Positions 11,944 to 24,245 of a DNA stretch of 64,000 nt are shown here, piece after piece (position 1 is the stretch's first letter; each line of letters opens with the position of its first letter). Origin of the DNA: Bugulina stolonifera (taxonomy: Eukaryota; Bryozoa; Gymnolaemata; Cheilostomatida; Bugulidae); NCBI GenBank assembly GCA_935421135.1, contig OW285196.1, positions 13,823,001 to 13,887,000 on the forward strand, read 5' to 3'. The notes under the pieces are model-generated. The model was not told the origin of the DNA, did not search any database, and saw only the letters and a program-made list of their open reading frames with translations. Made by a program: the position numbers and the translations under genes.

Positions 11944-12289
11944 CAGTGGTCAAAGTTGGGGGGATCGTGGGGGGACGCAGTCCCCCCATCATAAATTTCA
12001 GGGGATCTCTCAGACTGATAGACCCCCTGCAGATTACTATTATAATAATAATATTACTAATTGGACCATATTTTACTTTAAGATCTTGGACCATATTTTA
12101 ACCTGAAGTTCTTGGATTTAGCACCATTTTGGTGTCTAATTTTGATAAAGTTTCCAATTTCCGGGAGGGCGCTCAGGCGCCCCTCCCAGACCCTCCTCGC
12201 CGGCGCGCTGTTCGGGCGCTTCACGCCCTCAGGTAATCATGTCTGCTACCCTAGAGACCCCCACCTCTTTTCTTAGACTTTGACCACTG
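11944..12289. mobile_element. GC-rich non-autonomous hAT-type element (346 bp)
   Basis: Exact 8-bp duplication CATATAAC at 11936-11943 and 12290-12297. The ends are CAGTGGTCAAAGTTGG and, reverse-complemented, CAGTGGTCAAAGTCTAAG. The inside is unusually GC-rich (GGGAGGGCGCTCAGGCGC). It lies in intron 12 of gene A, about 30 bp from exon 12. No coding capacity. Confidence 0.9.
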
Positions 12290-12555
12290 CATATAACTAG
12301 AGGTTCATAACTACAGTACCTCTTAAGTTGAATAGACATCTAGCTACGGTATTCCCTTCCTCATCTGTTCTGTAGCAGGAATCTCCAGTAATGTCTGGTA
12401 GTTCTGGAGATTCTACTGGCTTGACCCACTCATCCTGGAAATCTTTTGATAGCATACCAATATTCTCTCCATATATCAGCTTCCAGTCCATCCATCTACT
12501 CAGAAAAAAGTAGGCCTACTTTAAATAATCAACTATGTAAATTAAATGTAGGCCT

Positions 12556-12758
12556 ACATACAAATCATACAAGTCATACAAGACTAGTCATACAAGTCAT
12601 ATAAGTCATACAAGTCATACAAGTCATACAAATCATACAAGTCATACAAATCATACAAGTCATACAAGTCATACAAATCATACAAGTCATACAAGTCATA
12701 CAAGTCATACAAGTCATACAAGTCATACAAATCATACAAGTCATACAAGTCGTATAAG
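12556..12758. repeat. 10-bp minisatellite (CATACAAGTC)n in gene A intron 11
   Basis: About 20 copies with AAATC/AAGTC variants. On the minus strand it yields a spurious LYDLYD open frame. Confidence 0.92.
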
Positions 12759-14956
12759 AAAGCTGAAATTAATTTGCATATAATCACATCATGTGAAGAG
12801 CCTCGACTGTTCTAACATATGTGTCGTGTCGTTTAAGGTATGGCTAAACTAGAGTTTGTTTACTCTACTTAGGCCAGTGAAGCCTAATTCTGAAGTGAAA
12901 TGGCACCCGTTTATCCAACAATCCACAGACTAACACGCTGGCATTTTCTTTCAGCGATAGTAACATGAAGCCCTTTGCAATACAATGTAGTCTTATATCA
13001 GATACAAGACTCAACATCAACCTGTTATGGACTGGTGCCAGTGCTACATCTAACCCATATAAACATGCCAGTGGAGCCAGCCTGTCAAAGCTCTCTCACT
13101 CCTGTCATAGTATTCACAAGTGAGGTTTTTAAATCCACTATAGAACTGTAGCGCATCTACCTAAAGGCAGCGTCTCTGTCACTACACAGGGACTCTTTCT
13201 CCACAGCTGTGTAGTCCGTTATAGCAATCAGAAATCCTTTCCTGGCACAGTACTTGTTAGATAAGCTGTATCTACTTCTCAGATTATATGTCTGTGAGAC
13301 TCCATCCAGCTCTCCAACTAAACAAACATAAAAACAAACACCTTGGCTTGTAAGGTACAGTAAATACAGGGATTTGAGAAAATTTGTGCCATTTCCTGTA
13401 TCATAGGAACTTCCAATAGGTCAAGGTAACGACTAACTACACAAACAAAACTACAAATTGCTTGGAAAATGTGAACACATTATTGTGATAATGCTTTTAT
13501 ATTAAAATTTATGAATACATTGAAATTGAAAATATGACAAGTAGTCGGTGAAACTTGATTAACCTATGTAAAATATAATAAATAACAGAACAGCTACAAT
13601 TTTGCAGTTGTTATTTAGTATATCACATGACAAATGGCTTGAAAATAGATGCATTAACACTAGATCAGACTCACTGAATCCCCTTGCACCGGCTAACTGG
13701 GTTAAAGTGGGTAACCAATCAGTGATATGCATTAGAAAGTCTCTTTTAGTATTTCTAGTATGTTTAGGAAGTCTTGTATCCAGGTATATAGTCGGTACTT
13801 TTATTCCACCTTCCAGGAACGACGTCTTTCCGTTTCTCAAAGGGTAGTTATTTCCATAAATATCTTCATGGCCTGGTAGAGGCATTAACATGTTATACCC
13901 ACCATTCTACAACATGATGTCTAATTTTTATTGACTACAAAGTAGTGTTTAATTGAAAAGAGAAGTTAATGTTAAGTGTGCTGACAAAAAAACATTTCAG
14001 CGTTACAAGGTAGCCATTTGCGATTGTTTACCGATTATATGTACATGTAGATAAATATGCAGTTTAGCCAATGTCACCTTGTAAAAATTCTCCAAAAAGG
14101 TCAAGAAACAACATGTTACTAGTAAATAGAGTGAAACTCAACTAACATCAGATGTAAATATTATGACAGAGTTCCCAAACAGCTCAGCGTCTTTCAGTGA
14201 CTGAATTGTCTCCCCTACAATATCATCTAATGCAGCCACTAGACCTAAAATACATGTAGAACAAATAGAAAGCCTCTCAAGCTTGTGTTCATAAGTTCAC
14301 ATGTAACATTTACTGTGTGCAATAGTTGAATTGCCACTCTGAGGTCAAATGAAAGATTTCTATTTTTATTTGGGTAGATGATCTGAAATATTTAAGAATG
14401 CAATACCGGTTATCAACCTACCACATCACAAAAGTATCAAAATGGAAGCTTACCTAAATATCTCCTTCTCAGGAGAGAAGCAGAGTCATTTGCCGAGAGA
14501 AAATCGTTGACATCAAACATTTCCTGTGTGACCTGAATAAATGAATCAAAGATATTGTACATTATACTATTCGATATTGGAACACATTTATAATCTCTGC
14601 CCTTTACAAACAATTTTATTATTTCATTGGATGGGCCTCCAGTAAAATTTGGAGTTAGGTTCACTATGTAACATGAGACGACAACTTCAAACATACCTGC
14701 CCTAAATAAAAGAGGTTTGACTCTGATGACATCAATAACTGTCAAATTTGTTTTTGTCTGTCACACCTCAGAGACAAATCTTTCATAAATAACCTTAAAG
14801 TTTGAGAGAGTCATGATACATATAGTGACTATCACAACTCACGTAGGCTACATTTCGCTTACTGAATCCAGTAGGTGTAGGCCTGTTGAATGTCCTATAA
14901 AATTGCATGGTGGGTGACTGACTATGACTGTTATGAATATACAGTCTATAGCCTAC

Positions 14957-15010
14957 CTCTAAAGGAGTAAGTGGTACTGTTGGTGAATGGTATACTAGAC
15001 ATATAAATAC
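14957..15010 (-). other. Partial duplication of the exon 7 end of gene A, with a second donor
   Basis: Directly after exon 7 (ending ACCCCTTTAGAG, then GTATTT) the sequence ACCAACAGTACCACTTACTCCTTTAGAG recurs, followed by GTAGGC. Using the second donor adds 18 codons in frame (VFICLVYHSPTVPLTPLE), repeating the S-P-T-V-P-x-T-P-L-E motif that contains the active-site His, but with Leu in place of His. Gene C has matching intron sequence here without the second donor. Confidence 0.6.
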
Positions 15011-15429
15011 CTCTAAAGGGGTGTGTGGTACTGTTGGTGATACTATCATAAACAGCGGATAGTCCTTCTTATGTGACATTATCATCTCCCTCACATCTAT
15101 TCTTTCTTGAATCTGTATTAGACAGTATTAGAATATACTGTAATGACATGCACTAAATCATTTCTATCATATCGGGGACAGTTTGTTCACACTCAGCAAA
15201 TTTGTGAGTTCGTTTCACTAAAACAGGTGAATAGTGATACACAAAGTTGACAGCTAAAGAGTGTGTGTGTGCGGGTGTACTATGACTAAATACATGTATG
15301 GGAGGGGAGAGGGCAAAGCTGGTACATCAGCAATGTTCAGTCATTGCTCTGATTGTCATACAATGTATAAATGCAACCAAAACACATCAAGGTAACAATT
15401 TTTACTGTTCAAATTGTCTCTGAATATAA

Positions 15430-15690
15430 TTACTAAACTACTGTAACACTTCTACTATACTACATACATAGTGATGTCATTACTACTACTGCAACACCTC
15501 TACTATACTACATACATAGTGATGTCACTACTATACTACTGTATCACCTCTACTATACTACACACATAGTGATGTCACTACTCAACTACTGTAGCACCTC
15601 TACCATAGCCTACTACATACAGAGTGATGTCATTACTAAACTACTGTAACACCTCTACTATACTACACACAGTGATGTCACTACTATACT
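15430..15690. repeat. About 45-bp minisatellite in gene A intron 6
   Basis: Five to six degenerate copies of a unit containing CACCTCTACTATACTACATACATAGTGATGTCAC. Confidence 0.85.
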
Positions 15691-16031
15691 GCTAGTGCAC
15701 TCACTTACAGCATGATGCCTGCCCAGGTTTGCTACAGTAGGCGTGTCATTCACATACCTGTGCATTTGACCGTCACTTTCTAAAAATACATTTTGAGGTT
15801 CTGACAAGGAGTTGTGTTGCTCTGATCAATTCTTACTAACTAGAAATGGATTACAATTGAGGTAGTAAACTGCAATGCTCTGGCAGTCGTAATTTAGCAG
15901 AGCACCTGCAGGAAAATTGTCATCTATATAGCTGTACGAGTTGTCTTAGCAACTGGAAGTAATTGCAAGTACACCCATACTTGCATTGCATATATTCCAA
16001 AGTTCACTTAATAAATAAAAGGACCGCTACA

Positions 16032-16328
16032 GTATATATGTGTATGTGTCACCAAACTAGTATATATGTGTCACCAAACTAGTATATATGTGTCACCAAA
16101 CTAGTATATATGTGTCACCAAACTAGTATATATGTGTCACCAAACTAGTATATATGTGTCACCAAACTAGTATATATGTGTCACCAAACTAGTATATATG
16201 TGTCACCAAACTAGTATATATGTGTCACCAAACTAGTATATATGTGTCACCAAACTAGTATATATGTGTCACCAAACTAGTATAAATATGTGTCACCAAA
16301 CTAGTATATATGTGTCACCAAACTAGTA
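16032..16328. repeat. 22-bp minisatellite in gene A intron 5
   Basis: About 13 nearly identical copies of AGTATATATGTGTCACCAAACT, with one AA-insertion variant near 16283. The homogeneity suggests recent expansion. Confidence 0.93.
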
Positions 16329-17994
16329 TGTATGCAGATGTAGGGCTGCCTATCTACCTTCATTTACCACCAAGACTGTGTTGGGAAGGTCAAGAGAAAC
16401 ACTGTCAGCTCCTATATATCACAATAACACACAAGGGACCATAATATGGTAAAACTTACCCCAAGTAAAATATGCAGTCTGACTAGCTATAATTCCCTTG
16501 TATCAGTGTTCGAATTGTGGTTATACGGGAGTATACGGCGTGTACCCACCTCAATTTTGGTGGGTACACTGTCAGCAGGCGTGTACCCTCATGGTAATTG
16601 ACTAGTTTTGCTGAAGACACGGCAGTTTTCGCAATCGAAATAGGTTTACTGGTTGCTGAGTGACTGCTGATAGTAAAATTTCCCTCTAATCTAGCGATCG
16701 TTTGATTGATAACAGCGTGTTTAGTCAATCCCGAAATGTCAAAGTAAGTTTATAGTAGCGTGGACCAGCAACCTGCACACAAATAAATCCTTCTGCTTTA
16801 CTAACAAAGTTAGTCATTGTATTAATAGTTTCATAGGACTTGAATATGGGCTCCACTTTCTTTAGTATTTTCAGCTTTCCGAATGTGTTTGCAGAGCCAT
16901 GAAAACTTTTTGATAAGGACAGTGGCCAAACAGTTGAATCTAAAAGTTTTTTTAGCTCTAAACCTAAATCTCAAAAGTTAATTGTTGTACTCTATTGAAA
17001 TTTGACGTTTGACTGAGTGATAAATATCGGAGATAGTTGTATTTTTCTTACTTTGCTAATAAAATATAAAATACAAAAATTAAAAATAAATATTAATAAT
17101 AATTTAATATGATCATCCATGATGTTGTATATAACAATAACATAAATATTCGCATTTGTTAGATTATCACTAGAGAAAGAATCTGCATTCAATGATATAA
17201 CATATAAATAATAAATCAAGCATTATATTAATTATATAAAAAAATAAATAATTATCTATTATTTATAGTGATTATATTATAAATAATAGAATTAGAAGTG
17301 AATCAATAGAATTAGATAATCAAATAGTAATCATATCATAATGATAACCATAATTATTTATATTTTCATTAATTTTTATATGAAATAAATTATTTTGATA
17401 ATAATTGTTGTAGCAATACGCTTACATCAAGTGTAAATAAATATATTGCTTACTGGATTGTCACAAGAACAACAGTCGATATTCAATAAATAAAAATTGA
17501 AATATAGAATAGAAATAAATCGTTTTTAATAGAACAGGGAATTAGACAATTAATTTATATTTAATGATCATTGTTGTATCGAATATTTAATGTAAATAAT
17601 ATAACAATTGTTGTATTGTTTTATATAAAATATTTTAATCTAACGTTGATATTTTTATTCTAGAATAGGTAGGAATACTATTTGTTTTTGCACATAGTAT
17701 AAGTATTGAATTTCAACAGTTGTAGGTATTGCTCTACTATTGCAAACTACTTCCAAGTTTAGTAAGTGAGACAAAGAGTGAGGTTATGACAAATTGAAAT
17801 TCACAGAGAGCTAAGAAGAATCCTGTCACTGTTTAGTCTAGATGGTACTAGGAGAAACTATGTATTTGGATTGAGCTTAGTTTCACTGGTTGACTGCAAT
17901 TTAAGTAATCGTTTTGTTTGTATTCTCTATTTTTGTTGTGTTGAGGTGATTCATTGCTTTCAGAAGTCCACAAAAGACCACAGGTAATGAAGTT

Positions 17995-18090
17995 GTATGC
18001 TGCCTATTAGTGTACTTGCATGCTGCATATTAGTGTACTTGCATGCTGTCTATTAGTGTACTTGCATGCTGCCTAATAACCTACATGCAT
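17995..18090. repeat. 23-bp tandem repeat inside the hAT element
   Basis: About four copies of TTGCATGCTGCCTATTAGTGTAC. Confidence 0.8.
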
Positions 18091-18439
18091 GATAGTTTGT
18101 CGAGTATTTTAAGTAGCTGAATAGTCTTTATAGGCAATACTATATTTTTAGTTTACATTGAATTTACTGTCAGTATGATTTGATATTTCTTGCTAAGGTT
18201 ATATTCGGCCATGGATTTAACTTTGAGGCCAGCTTTTACTGGTGCTGCCAATTTATAAAACATTTAGCATTTTTGGAAGATGTTGTCACAAGTGATGAGG
18301 ATACTTGGAATACAGTGTTTAATGATCCAAAGGAAGCTGGTGAGGAATTTAATTTTGCAGAAATAATACCCTAATTTATATTTTTCATATCTACTGCTCG
18401 CTGGTGAAGCTGTCTTTTTCTAACATTGCTGTACTGGTG

Positions 18440-18540
18440 TTGTGGCGATGTCTTCTGTTCACTTTTCTAGGCGATTAGGCACTGTAGAGACCATTGGTTC
18501 AAACCCCAGTCAGGGCCTGGTGTTTTCATGGATTTGATGC
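18440..18540 (+). repeat. tRNA-like (SINE head?) segment inside the hAT element
   Basis: Contains a pol III B-box-like GGTTCAAACCC at about 18495 and a weak A-box-like stretch about 45 bp upstream. No complete cloverleaf can be drawn, so this is not called a tRNA gene. Confidence 0.35.
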
Positions 18541-20045
18541 AAGACCTGACAGCTCCCACAGATAAATTCCTTAAATTAACAAAATTATAATAATATTAGA
18601 GAAAACCCAGTGAGTAGTACATGTATATATCCTAGATAAATTGGTAAAACTCCTTTACACAGGTATGTATGTTTTATAGGCTTCAACCTTTTACCTTTTC
18701 CTTATAGCTGTTGTTCAGATAACATTAATGGTGTTATATATTAAAGTCTACAGGTAGGTTGTGACAAGGGAAATACATGTATTTTATTGTATAATACTTT
18801 TGTTCATTATAATTTTGTTGATAAACTTCAACTCCTTTCCTTCTCTAATGTTGATGTCAATGTCATAGCTGTTTTGTTGAATTACTATAGTTTTTATACA
18901 GTTGCAGTTACATGCTGTTGTTGTTTGTGTTTATATACTTTTGACAAAATATACAACTGTGAAATGTTGTAGTTCAGCATTTTGTAATAAATAAAGAAGT
19001 TGTTTTCTCTTTGACTACATGTACTTTTATTACAGTGAAAGAAAGATAAGGGGAGTTGTCGTGTTTTAAATAATGTAGATATATTCATTCTTACAATCAA
19101 TGCAGCAGTAATACAAAATTGAAGGACACAAAGCACACTCAGTAGTTTAAAATATAAGGAATGGTCTACATTCATTGGTACCATGTACTCTGTGTAATGA
19201 AGTTACTCATTAGCTATCAACCATAATTAGAAATTGTCCTCCCTTGTTTTGTCTTGCTTAAATGGGAGAACAACTTCTAACTATGATCTGCAGCTTCTGA
19301 GTGACCTAAGAATGCAGGTAGGTACCGTGTACCCACCTCATTTGTTCCACTTCGAACACTGCCTTGTATTCATCAAAACCTCTGTTTGTAGGGAGACACC
19401 CCTTATGGCAATGTCCTAAATGCCACCTACAAAATTATGTATGTATTAAACCTAATTGAATAGTCTCTACAACAATATTCTACTAGCTAATACCATGTAG
19501 TTTATTTTAAAGACGTACTTGCCAGCATATTTGGTTATGTATCCCAGATCTTTCATATACTGTGGAAGAATTTTATGTTCCAAGGGAAGACAATTCTTTG
19601 ATATATCCTGGATAACAAGTTGCTACAAGCATAATGTGGTTTGTTATAGTTATCGTTGCTTTAGATGCTGCAGCTGCACCTAACTGTATTCAAACCATCC
19701 AATACATGTACATGACTGTATTACATCACTATGAATCTACATGCATCACGCAAATACCAGAGGAAATTAAATTTCTTTTGTACACCTGTATAAATTTTAT
19801 AACACTATGTAAAATTCTTGTATGATGAACTGCAATAAGAAAATAACTTTCAACTCAATTATGCAACAGCACATAAGAGTAGTTACAATGTAATAGGAGT
19901 TATCTTCACTACATGCTGTAAACTGATGATGTAAACTCTAGATGCCTACCAGCATAAATACATACAATATACTAATAGGAGTAATAAAATATCCCTGCTT
20001 TACGAATGCAAAATAAAATAAGGGCTTATTCTTAGCCTACATAGG

Positions 20046-20330
20046 TCTAGCAGACTAATTTAAGTCTAGCAGACTAATTTAAGTCTAGCAGACTAATTTA
20101 AGTCTAGCAGACTAATTTAAGTCTAGCAGACTAATTCAAGTCTAGCAGACTAATTTAAGTCTAGCAGACTAATTTAAGTCTAGCAGACTAATTTAAGTCT
20201 AGCAGACTAATTTAAGTCTAGCAGACTAATTTAAGTCTAGCAGACTAATTCAAGTCTAGCAGACTAATTCAAGTCTAGCAGACTAATTTAAGTCTAGCAG
20301 ACTAATTTAAGTCTAGCAGACTAATTTAAG
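20046..20330. repeat. 19-bp minisatellite in gene A intron 3
   Basis: About 15 copies of GTCTAGCAGACTAATTTAA with a few CAA variants. Each unit contains the short palindrome GTCTAGCAGAC. Confidence 0.93.
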
Positions 20331-20643
20331 CTTATACAATGTACATGGCATTGTATACATATAGGCCTACACCTCGTCCATATTTCCTTGTGTTTGTGCA
20401 ATGTACATACATGTTGTGCTATCTGCATAATCATCTACTACTCACACTCAAACCATTATTGGAAGGATATTTTCCTGTCATCAGAGCAGATCTTGACCTG
20501 AAAATAAGGACTGAATGATAATCAGATAAAAGTAAAACTGTACTGAAACGAAAAGTTGTAATCAATGTTGCGTCTTTATCCAACAACAAGTACCTGAGTA
20601 ACAATAGCAAGCCTTATTGAGAGTCATCATGCGATGTTGGTAC

Positions 20644-21154
20644 CAGGGCTCTCAAGTTGCTCAGTCAAAAAATCCGAGCAAATGCACAATGTACTGCAGT
20701 GTAAGCAGTGTAGCAGTATTACTCTACTAGCAATTGGTCAGAGATATAATAAAGCTGTTGGTCACTTATAATATAAGTTAGGCTAACTCCATAGAGCAAT
20801 AGATATGTCCATATTATGCACATATCTATTGCTCTATGGAGTTAGCCTAACTTTTCAAGGGCAAGGACTGAATTACATGTATGTACTGGGATTAATCCCA
20901 GTACATACATGTAATTCAGTCGTTGCCCTTGAAAAGTAATGGAATTAGTAGCCTTTTCCTAAGTAACTAACAAGCTATGAGATAAATTGAAGATTAATTT
21001 GAAGATTTGGAGCATTTCAATTCAAAATATAGCTAATGTGAGAAAATCTCCCAAAATCCGAGCAGATCATCAATGATGGAAAACCTCCCGAGCTCTCCGA
21101 GCAAGCACTCAAAATCCGAACTGCTCGGGAAAATCCAAGAACTTGAGAGCCTTG
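20644..21154. mobile_element. hAT-type MITE (511 bp) carrying two long palindromes, gene A intron 2
   Basis: The left end is CAGGGCTCTCAAGTTGCTC. The right end, reverse-complemented, is CAAGGCTCTCAAGTTCTTGG. The flanking duplication is GTTGGTAC at 20636-20643; on the right only TTGGTAC follows the terminal G, one base short. ATCCGAGCA words repeat near both ends. Inside are two back-to-back hairpins: arms 20775-20807/20821-20853 (33 bp) and 20851-20893/20894-20936 (43 bp, one mismatch, no loop). Confidence 0.82.
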
Positions 21155-22356
21155 TTGGTACGATCACAGCATGATAAAACCTCAAGTAAAACACTCAGCT
21201 GAAATAGTATTGTGATTTCTAAAGCAGTACTTTGAGGCATAGATTTTGCACTAGATCTTTGTAAGTTGTCCGCCCTTACCCCAATCACACATATAGACGC
21301 CACTCTCCTAACACGATTTATCAACTCATAATTCGGTATTTTAGTGCGGACAGACAACTAGAATGATTAATGATTCTATGATGTACATGTACATGTAGTA
21401 TAAGTTAATATGGAAAGACAATTTTTAATTTTGGCCAATAGCTTGTGACCGCCAATAAGGTTAATAGAATATAGTTAGTGGAATAGCTACCAGAGAAATA
21501 TTTTCGGTTGCTAGTACTAGTACACAGCAACAGAACTTACGGTGAACACAGTGGCTGTGAGTAATGACTTGTAAGCTCTATACCTTCCTGAGCCAACCAA
21601 TCTATGTTTGGTGTCTTTACTTTTGGGTTGTGGAAGCCAACGTCATTCCATCCTAATAATATAATTATATAACATAAATATATTCCCTCATTCTCAGCAC
21701 ACCTTAGGACTTGTATGCCCAAACTATTACCTACTGAACAATCAAAGTTGTAACTCTCAAAGACTGCATAAAAAGTATAAACATGAGTTTATAATTATGG
21801 TCTTTGTCTACAACATATTGTGTAAGTGAAGTTGTCATTCCTTTAAATTACCATAATCTGTGGCATTATAACATGATCAACTCCCAACTAAAGTTTAGAC
21901 AATTCCAAACGGTCAAACTAACTGTGTACAATTTAGATCCTGGTGTTGCTTCTAGCAGCTGGTCAGACAAGCAAAACTTCCATTTCTAACCATATATAGG
22001 TAGATATCCGTATAGAAATGTATATATTGGTAGATACTCTATGTGAATGTAGACATACATGTATGTAGGTAAATACTAAATATCCCTATGGATATGCTAA
22101 CTGGGTCCATAGCACTGCTACAACATTATAAATGTATATACACCTTGCAGTCTCTATGCAGCCCTACGTGTTAGGGTCTAATGTATACTATATTAGTTAT
22201 TGCAAGTCATTTGTCAATGACCTTCTACTTGCAAGGACAAGGGACATATACATGTATATTAGGAGATAAATCTCATCTTAGTTTAGCCAGAAATCAAACC
22301 TAAATAGTATCAATCACTTAGTCTACTTATACACTGCATTGAAAAGATTTAAATTC

Positions 22357-22421
22357 AGTCTAACGCGTCCCTACCTTACTACATAGTAGTCTAACGCGTC
22401 CCTACCTTACTACATAGTAGT
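22357..22421. repeat. About 31-bp direct repeat, two copies
   Basis: AGTCTAACGCGTCCCTACCT plus CTACATAGT is duplicated in gene A intron 1. The CpG-containing ACGCGT is unusual in this AT-rich context. Confidence 0.8.
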
Positions 22422-22625
22422 CCCCAAGTGTAGAGCTAGAATATTAGTCAGTAAGAGAAGGTGAATCCATAACAATATGATCAACTCACCTAGATCATCA
22501 GCCATAATGAATATAATGTTTGGTTTTGACTCTCCACTGATCAAGTTCCATTCCAGCAGCAGAATCCAAGAGAGGAGTAGAGAGAACCTATAGATGCCTA
22601 GATTCGCCATCTTGTACTTCAGCAT

Positions 22626-24124
22626 TCAAATCCAGGAGTAGTGTGAGAGTGAGCCTTGATTGATGGTATGCATATATTTATATTATAATACAGCTCCTAT
22701 AAGCTACTACTATATTACTGTATTAGAGTACAAGCTGTTTCAGTGGTGGATTTAAATTTAACCAAAGGAGGGTGTTATCCTACTGCTGCACAAATCTACT
22801 CATATATAAAGCCAAAGAACTCGCTAATATTGGGCACTTTTTTGTAGAATCGTGGTAATATGAGATTTTTTAAACTATTTTTAGAACCTCATCACACTTA
22901 TTACAAGTACAGTGTGGGTGTTCTATAGATACAGTGTGCTTACAACTCATCCACTCTAGTGTTGAATCAAGTACGTTTTATCACAATACTGGACAATATA
23001 GTGTACATGAGCCTACTATACAATCTACCAAGGCCTACCTGCATAATCTTTTATCTACTGAGTAGAGCAAACAAACTATGCCCTGGGCTGCATTATACAT
23101 GTATATCAATATGCTACATGTATATGCTATATTGACAGTGGAAGAACTGTCCCAGTGGACAGAGTAGAGAATGAGGATAAAAGAAGAAGGGTGGATAGAA
23201 GCCTCCTCCTTCTCTTATGTTTGCAGCAAAGAACTAAAACTAGCTTCATTTGCAGTGTTCTAAGCCATATAAGTCATATATATGTATGGCACGACATACT
23301 GTAGGCCTACTACCAAATAATTATTGTTAAAAATAGGATGTTGATAGGCTATAATGGACTTCTTAAGTGAACACTAAATACTGTAGACATGTTAGCAATC
23401 GTCTATAACAGTATAACTCTTAGCAGCTCTGGCAAAAACTCAGGTTACAAGTTCAAAATACATGTAAGTTGGAGTTGCCCTCTCTACATTCATTATATAC
23501 ATGTACCGTTGATAGTCAAGTGAACATGGAGTGAGTAACTCCACTGCGGCACATGTGCTGGCAGCTAGCCAATTAAAGCTGACCAAAGCTTTGTAGCTTG
23601 TTTCGGATTCCACAGATTGATAAAGCCTTGAATTGGGTAGCATTTACATTGTATAGTAGGGGCAGGTTGGGGCAGGTTCATTCACTAGGCTACAGCCATG
23701 TTATACATGTATGTAGATTGGATTTGTCCTACAAATAACTTTGACATACAAGTTGCGGTATTTCCTTACAGATGCCACTAACTGGGTCACATGATGGCCT
23801 CACCACACTTTTATAGGCCTACATGTACGTGTATATCATATCAGTCTATGTGAAGCTAATCTGATTGAACAGTGAGACTGACCAGAGAATTTTAAGAAGA
23901 ATTTTTTCTACCTCACCATCATTATGAAGGTAGGTGGAGTTATCCACTCATAGTTACTTGTGCTATAGAGGGATAACTCCCCATCTATTCATCTTCATGT
24001 TCATTGATCACAAGAGCTTTATTATAAGCCTCATCAGATGTCAGCATTATATAAAAAATTATTCTAAACAAGTGAATACACATGATTGTCTTGTTGTAAA
24101 TATTTTCCAGGGAACAATTTTTTT
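22626..24124. other. Head-to-head spacer between genes A and B, proximal part
   Basis: Upstream sequence of gene A. No exon or clear TATA box can be assigned with confidence. It contains many ACATGTA words. With the stretch up to 26799 it forms a divergent intergenic region of about 4.2 kb that should hold promoters for both genes. Confidence 0.4.
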
Positions 24125-24245
24125 TTAACCGCCAACCTCCGGCACTGAATCCGCTACCATCGCGGCCATCTTGACAACCGCAAAAAAGGAAAGCTTCGAC
24201 GACCGCATGTAAAGCGGCAATCAGCCCACACACACGACTTGACAG
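24125..24245 (-). promoter_or_regulatory. CpG-rich patch with YY1-like motif; possible orphan 5' exon or promoter
   Basis: This short stretch has many CpGs in AT-rich surroundings. On the minus strand it reads CAAGATGGCCGCGATGG, a good match to a YY1 site overlapping an ATG. From that ATG a 14-codon frame runs to a stop inside a GGCG-GTTAAA context that could also be a weak donor. No matching downstream exon was found, so it may be a promoter, a decayed exon or inserted sequence. Confidence 0.35.

Larger units (their letters stand above)
16504..19361. mobile_element. hAT-type element (2858 bp) inside exon 5 of sulfatase gene A
   Basis: Exact 8-bp target duplication CCTTGTAT at 16496-16503 and 19362-19369. 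The left end is CAGTGTTCGAATTGTGG. The right end, reverse-complemented, is CAGTGTTCGAAGTGGAACAA. Both are followed by GGTGGGTACAC-type subterminal blocks, as in the 5447-5950 element. Taking out the element and one duplication restores a 101-nt exon, the same length as exon 5 in genes B, C and D. I find no complete transposase. The inside holds a very AT-rich core (about 17000-17660), a 23-bp tandem repeat, a tRNA-like segment near 18450 and a 64-codon frame at 18180-18374 of unknown origin. It may be a composite of nested insertions. Confidence 0.93.
11214..22610 (-). pseudogene. Arylsulfatase B-like gene A, 13 exons, exon 5 split by a hAT element
   Basis: Exons: 22610-22490, 21652-21541, 20497-20446, 19622-19519, 19426-19362 plus 16495-16460 (exon 5, interrupted), 15779-15709, 15112-15011, 14532-14454, 14244-14147, 13906-13675, 13317-13161, 12495-12320, 11527-11214. 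Without the insertion the lengths sum to 573 codons with the stop. The start MANLGIYRF has a good Kozak context and matches gene C; an in-frame Met five codons upstream is weaker. The signal peptide is followed by KPNIIFIMADDLG, CSPSR at about residues 76-80 (Cys becomes formylglycine), KWHLG, TVPH, D-N-G-G across the exon 9/10 junction, and NNYPLRNGK. The family hydrolyses sulfate esters, typically on glycosaminoglycans or other sulfated glycans, in lysosomes or outside the cell. Reading into the element from the 5' side meets a stop in under 20 codons, so this copy is probably non-functional unless the element is excised or polymorphic. Confidence 0.88.

Noticed and set aside
12584..12787. 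LYDLYD-repeat frame of 67 codons
   Set aside because: Translation of the 10-bp repeat in gene A intron 11.
16032..20330. CRISPR-like regular repeats
   Set aside because: The units are directly adjacent with no unique spacers and lie in animal introns. They are ordinary minisatellites.
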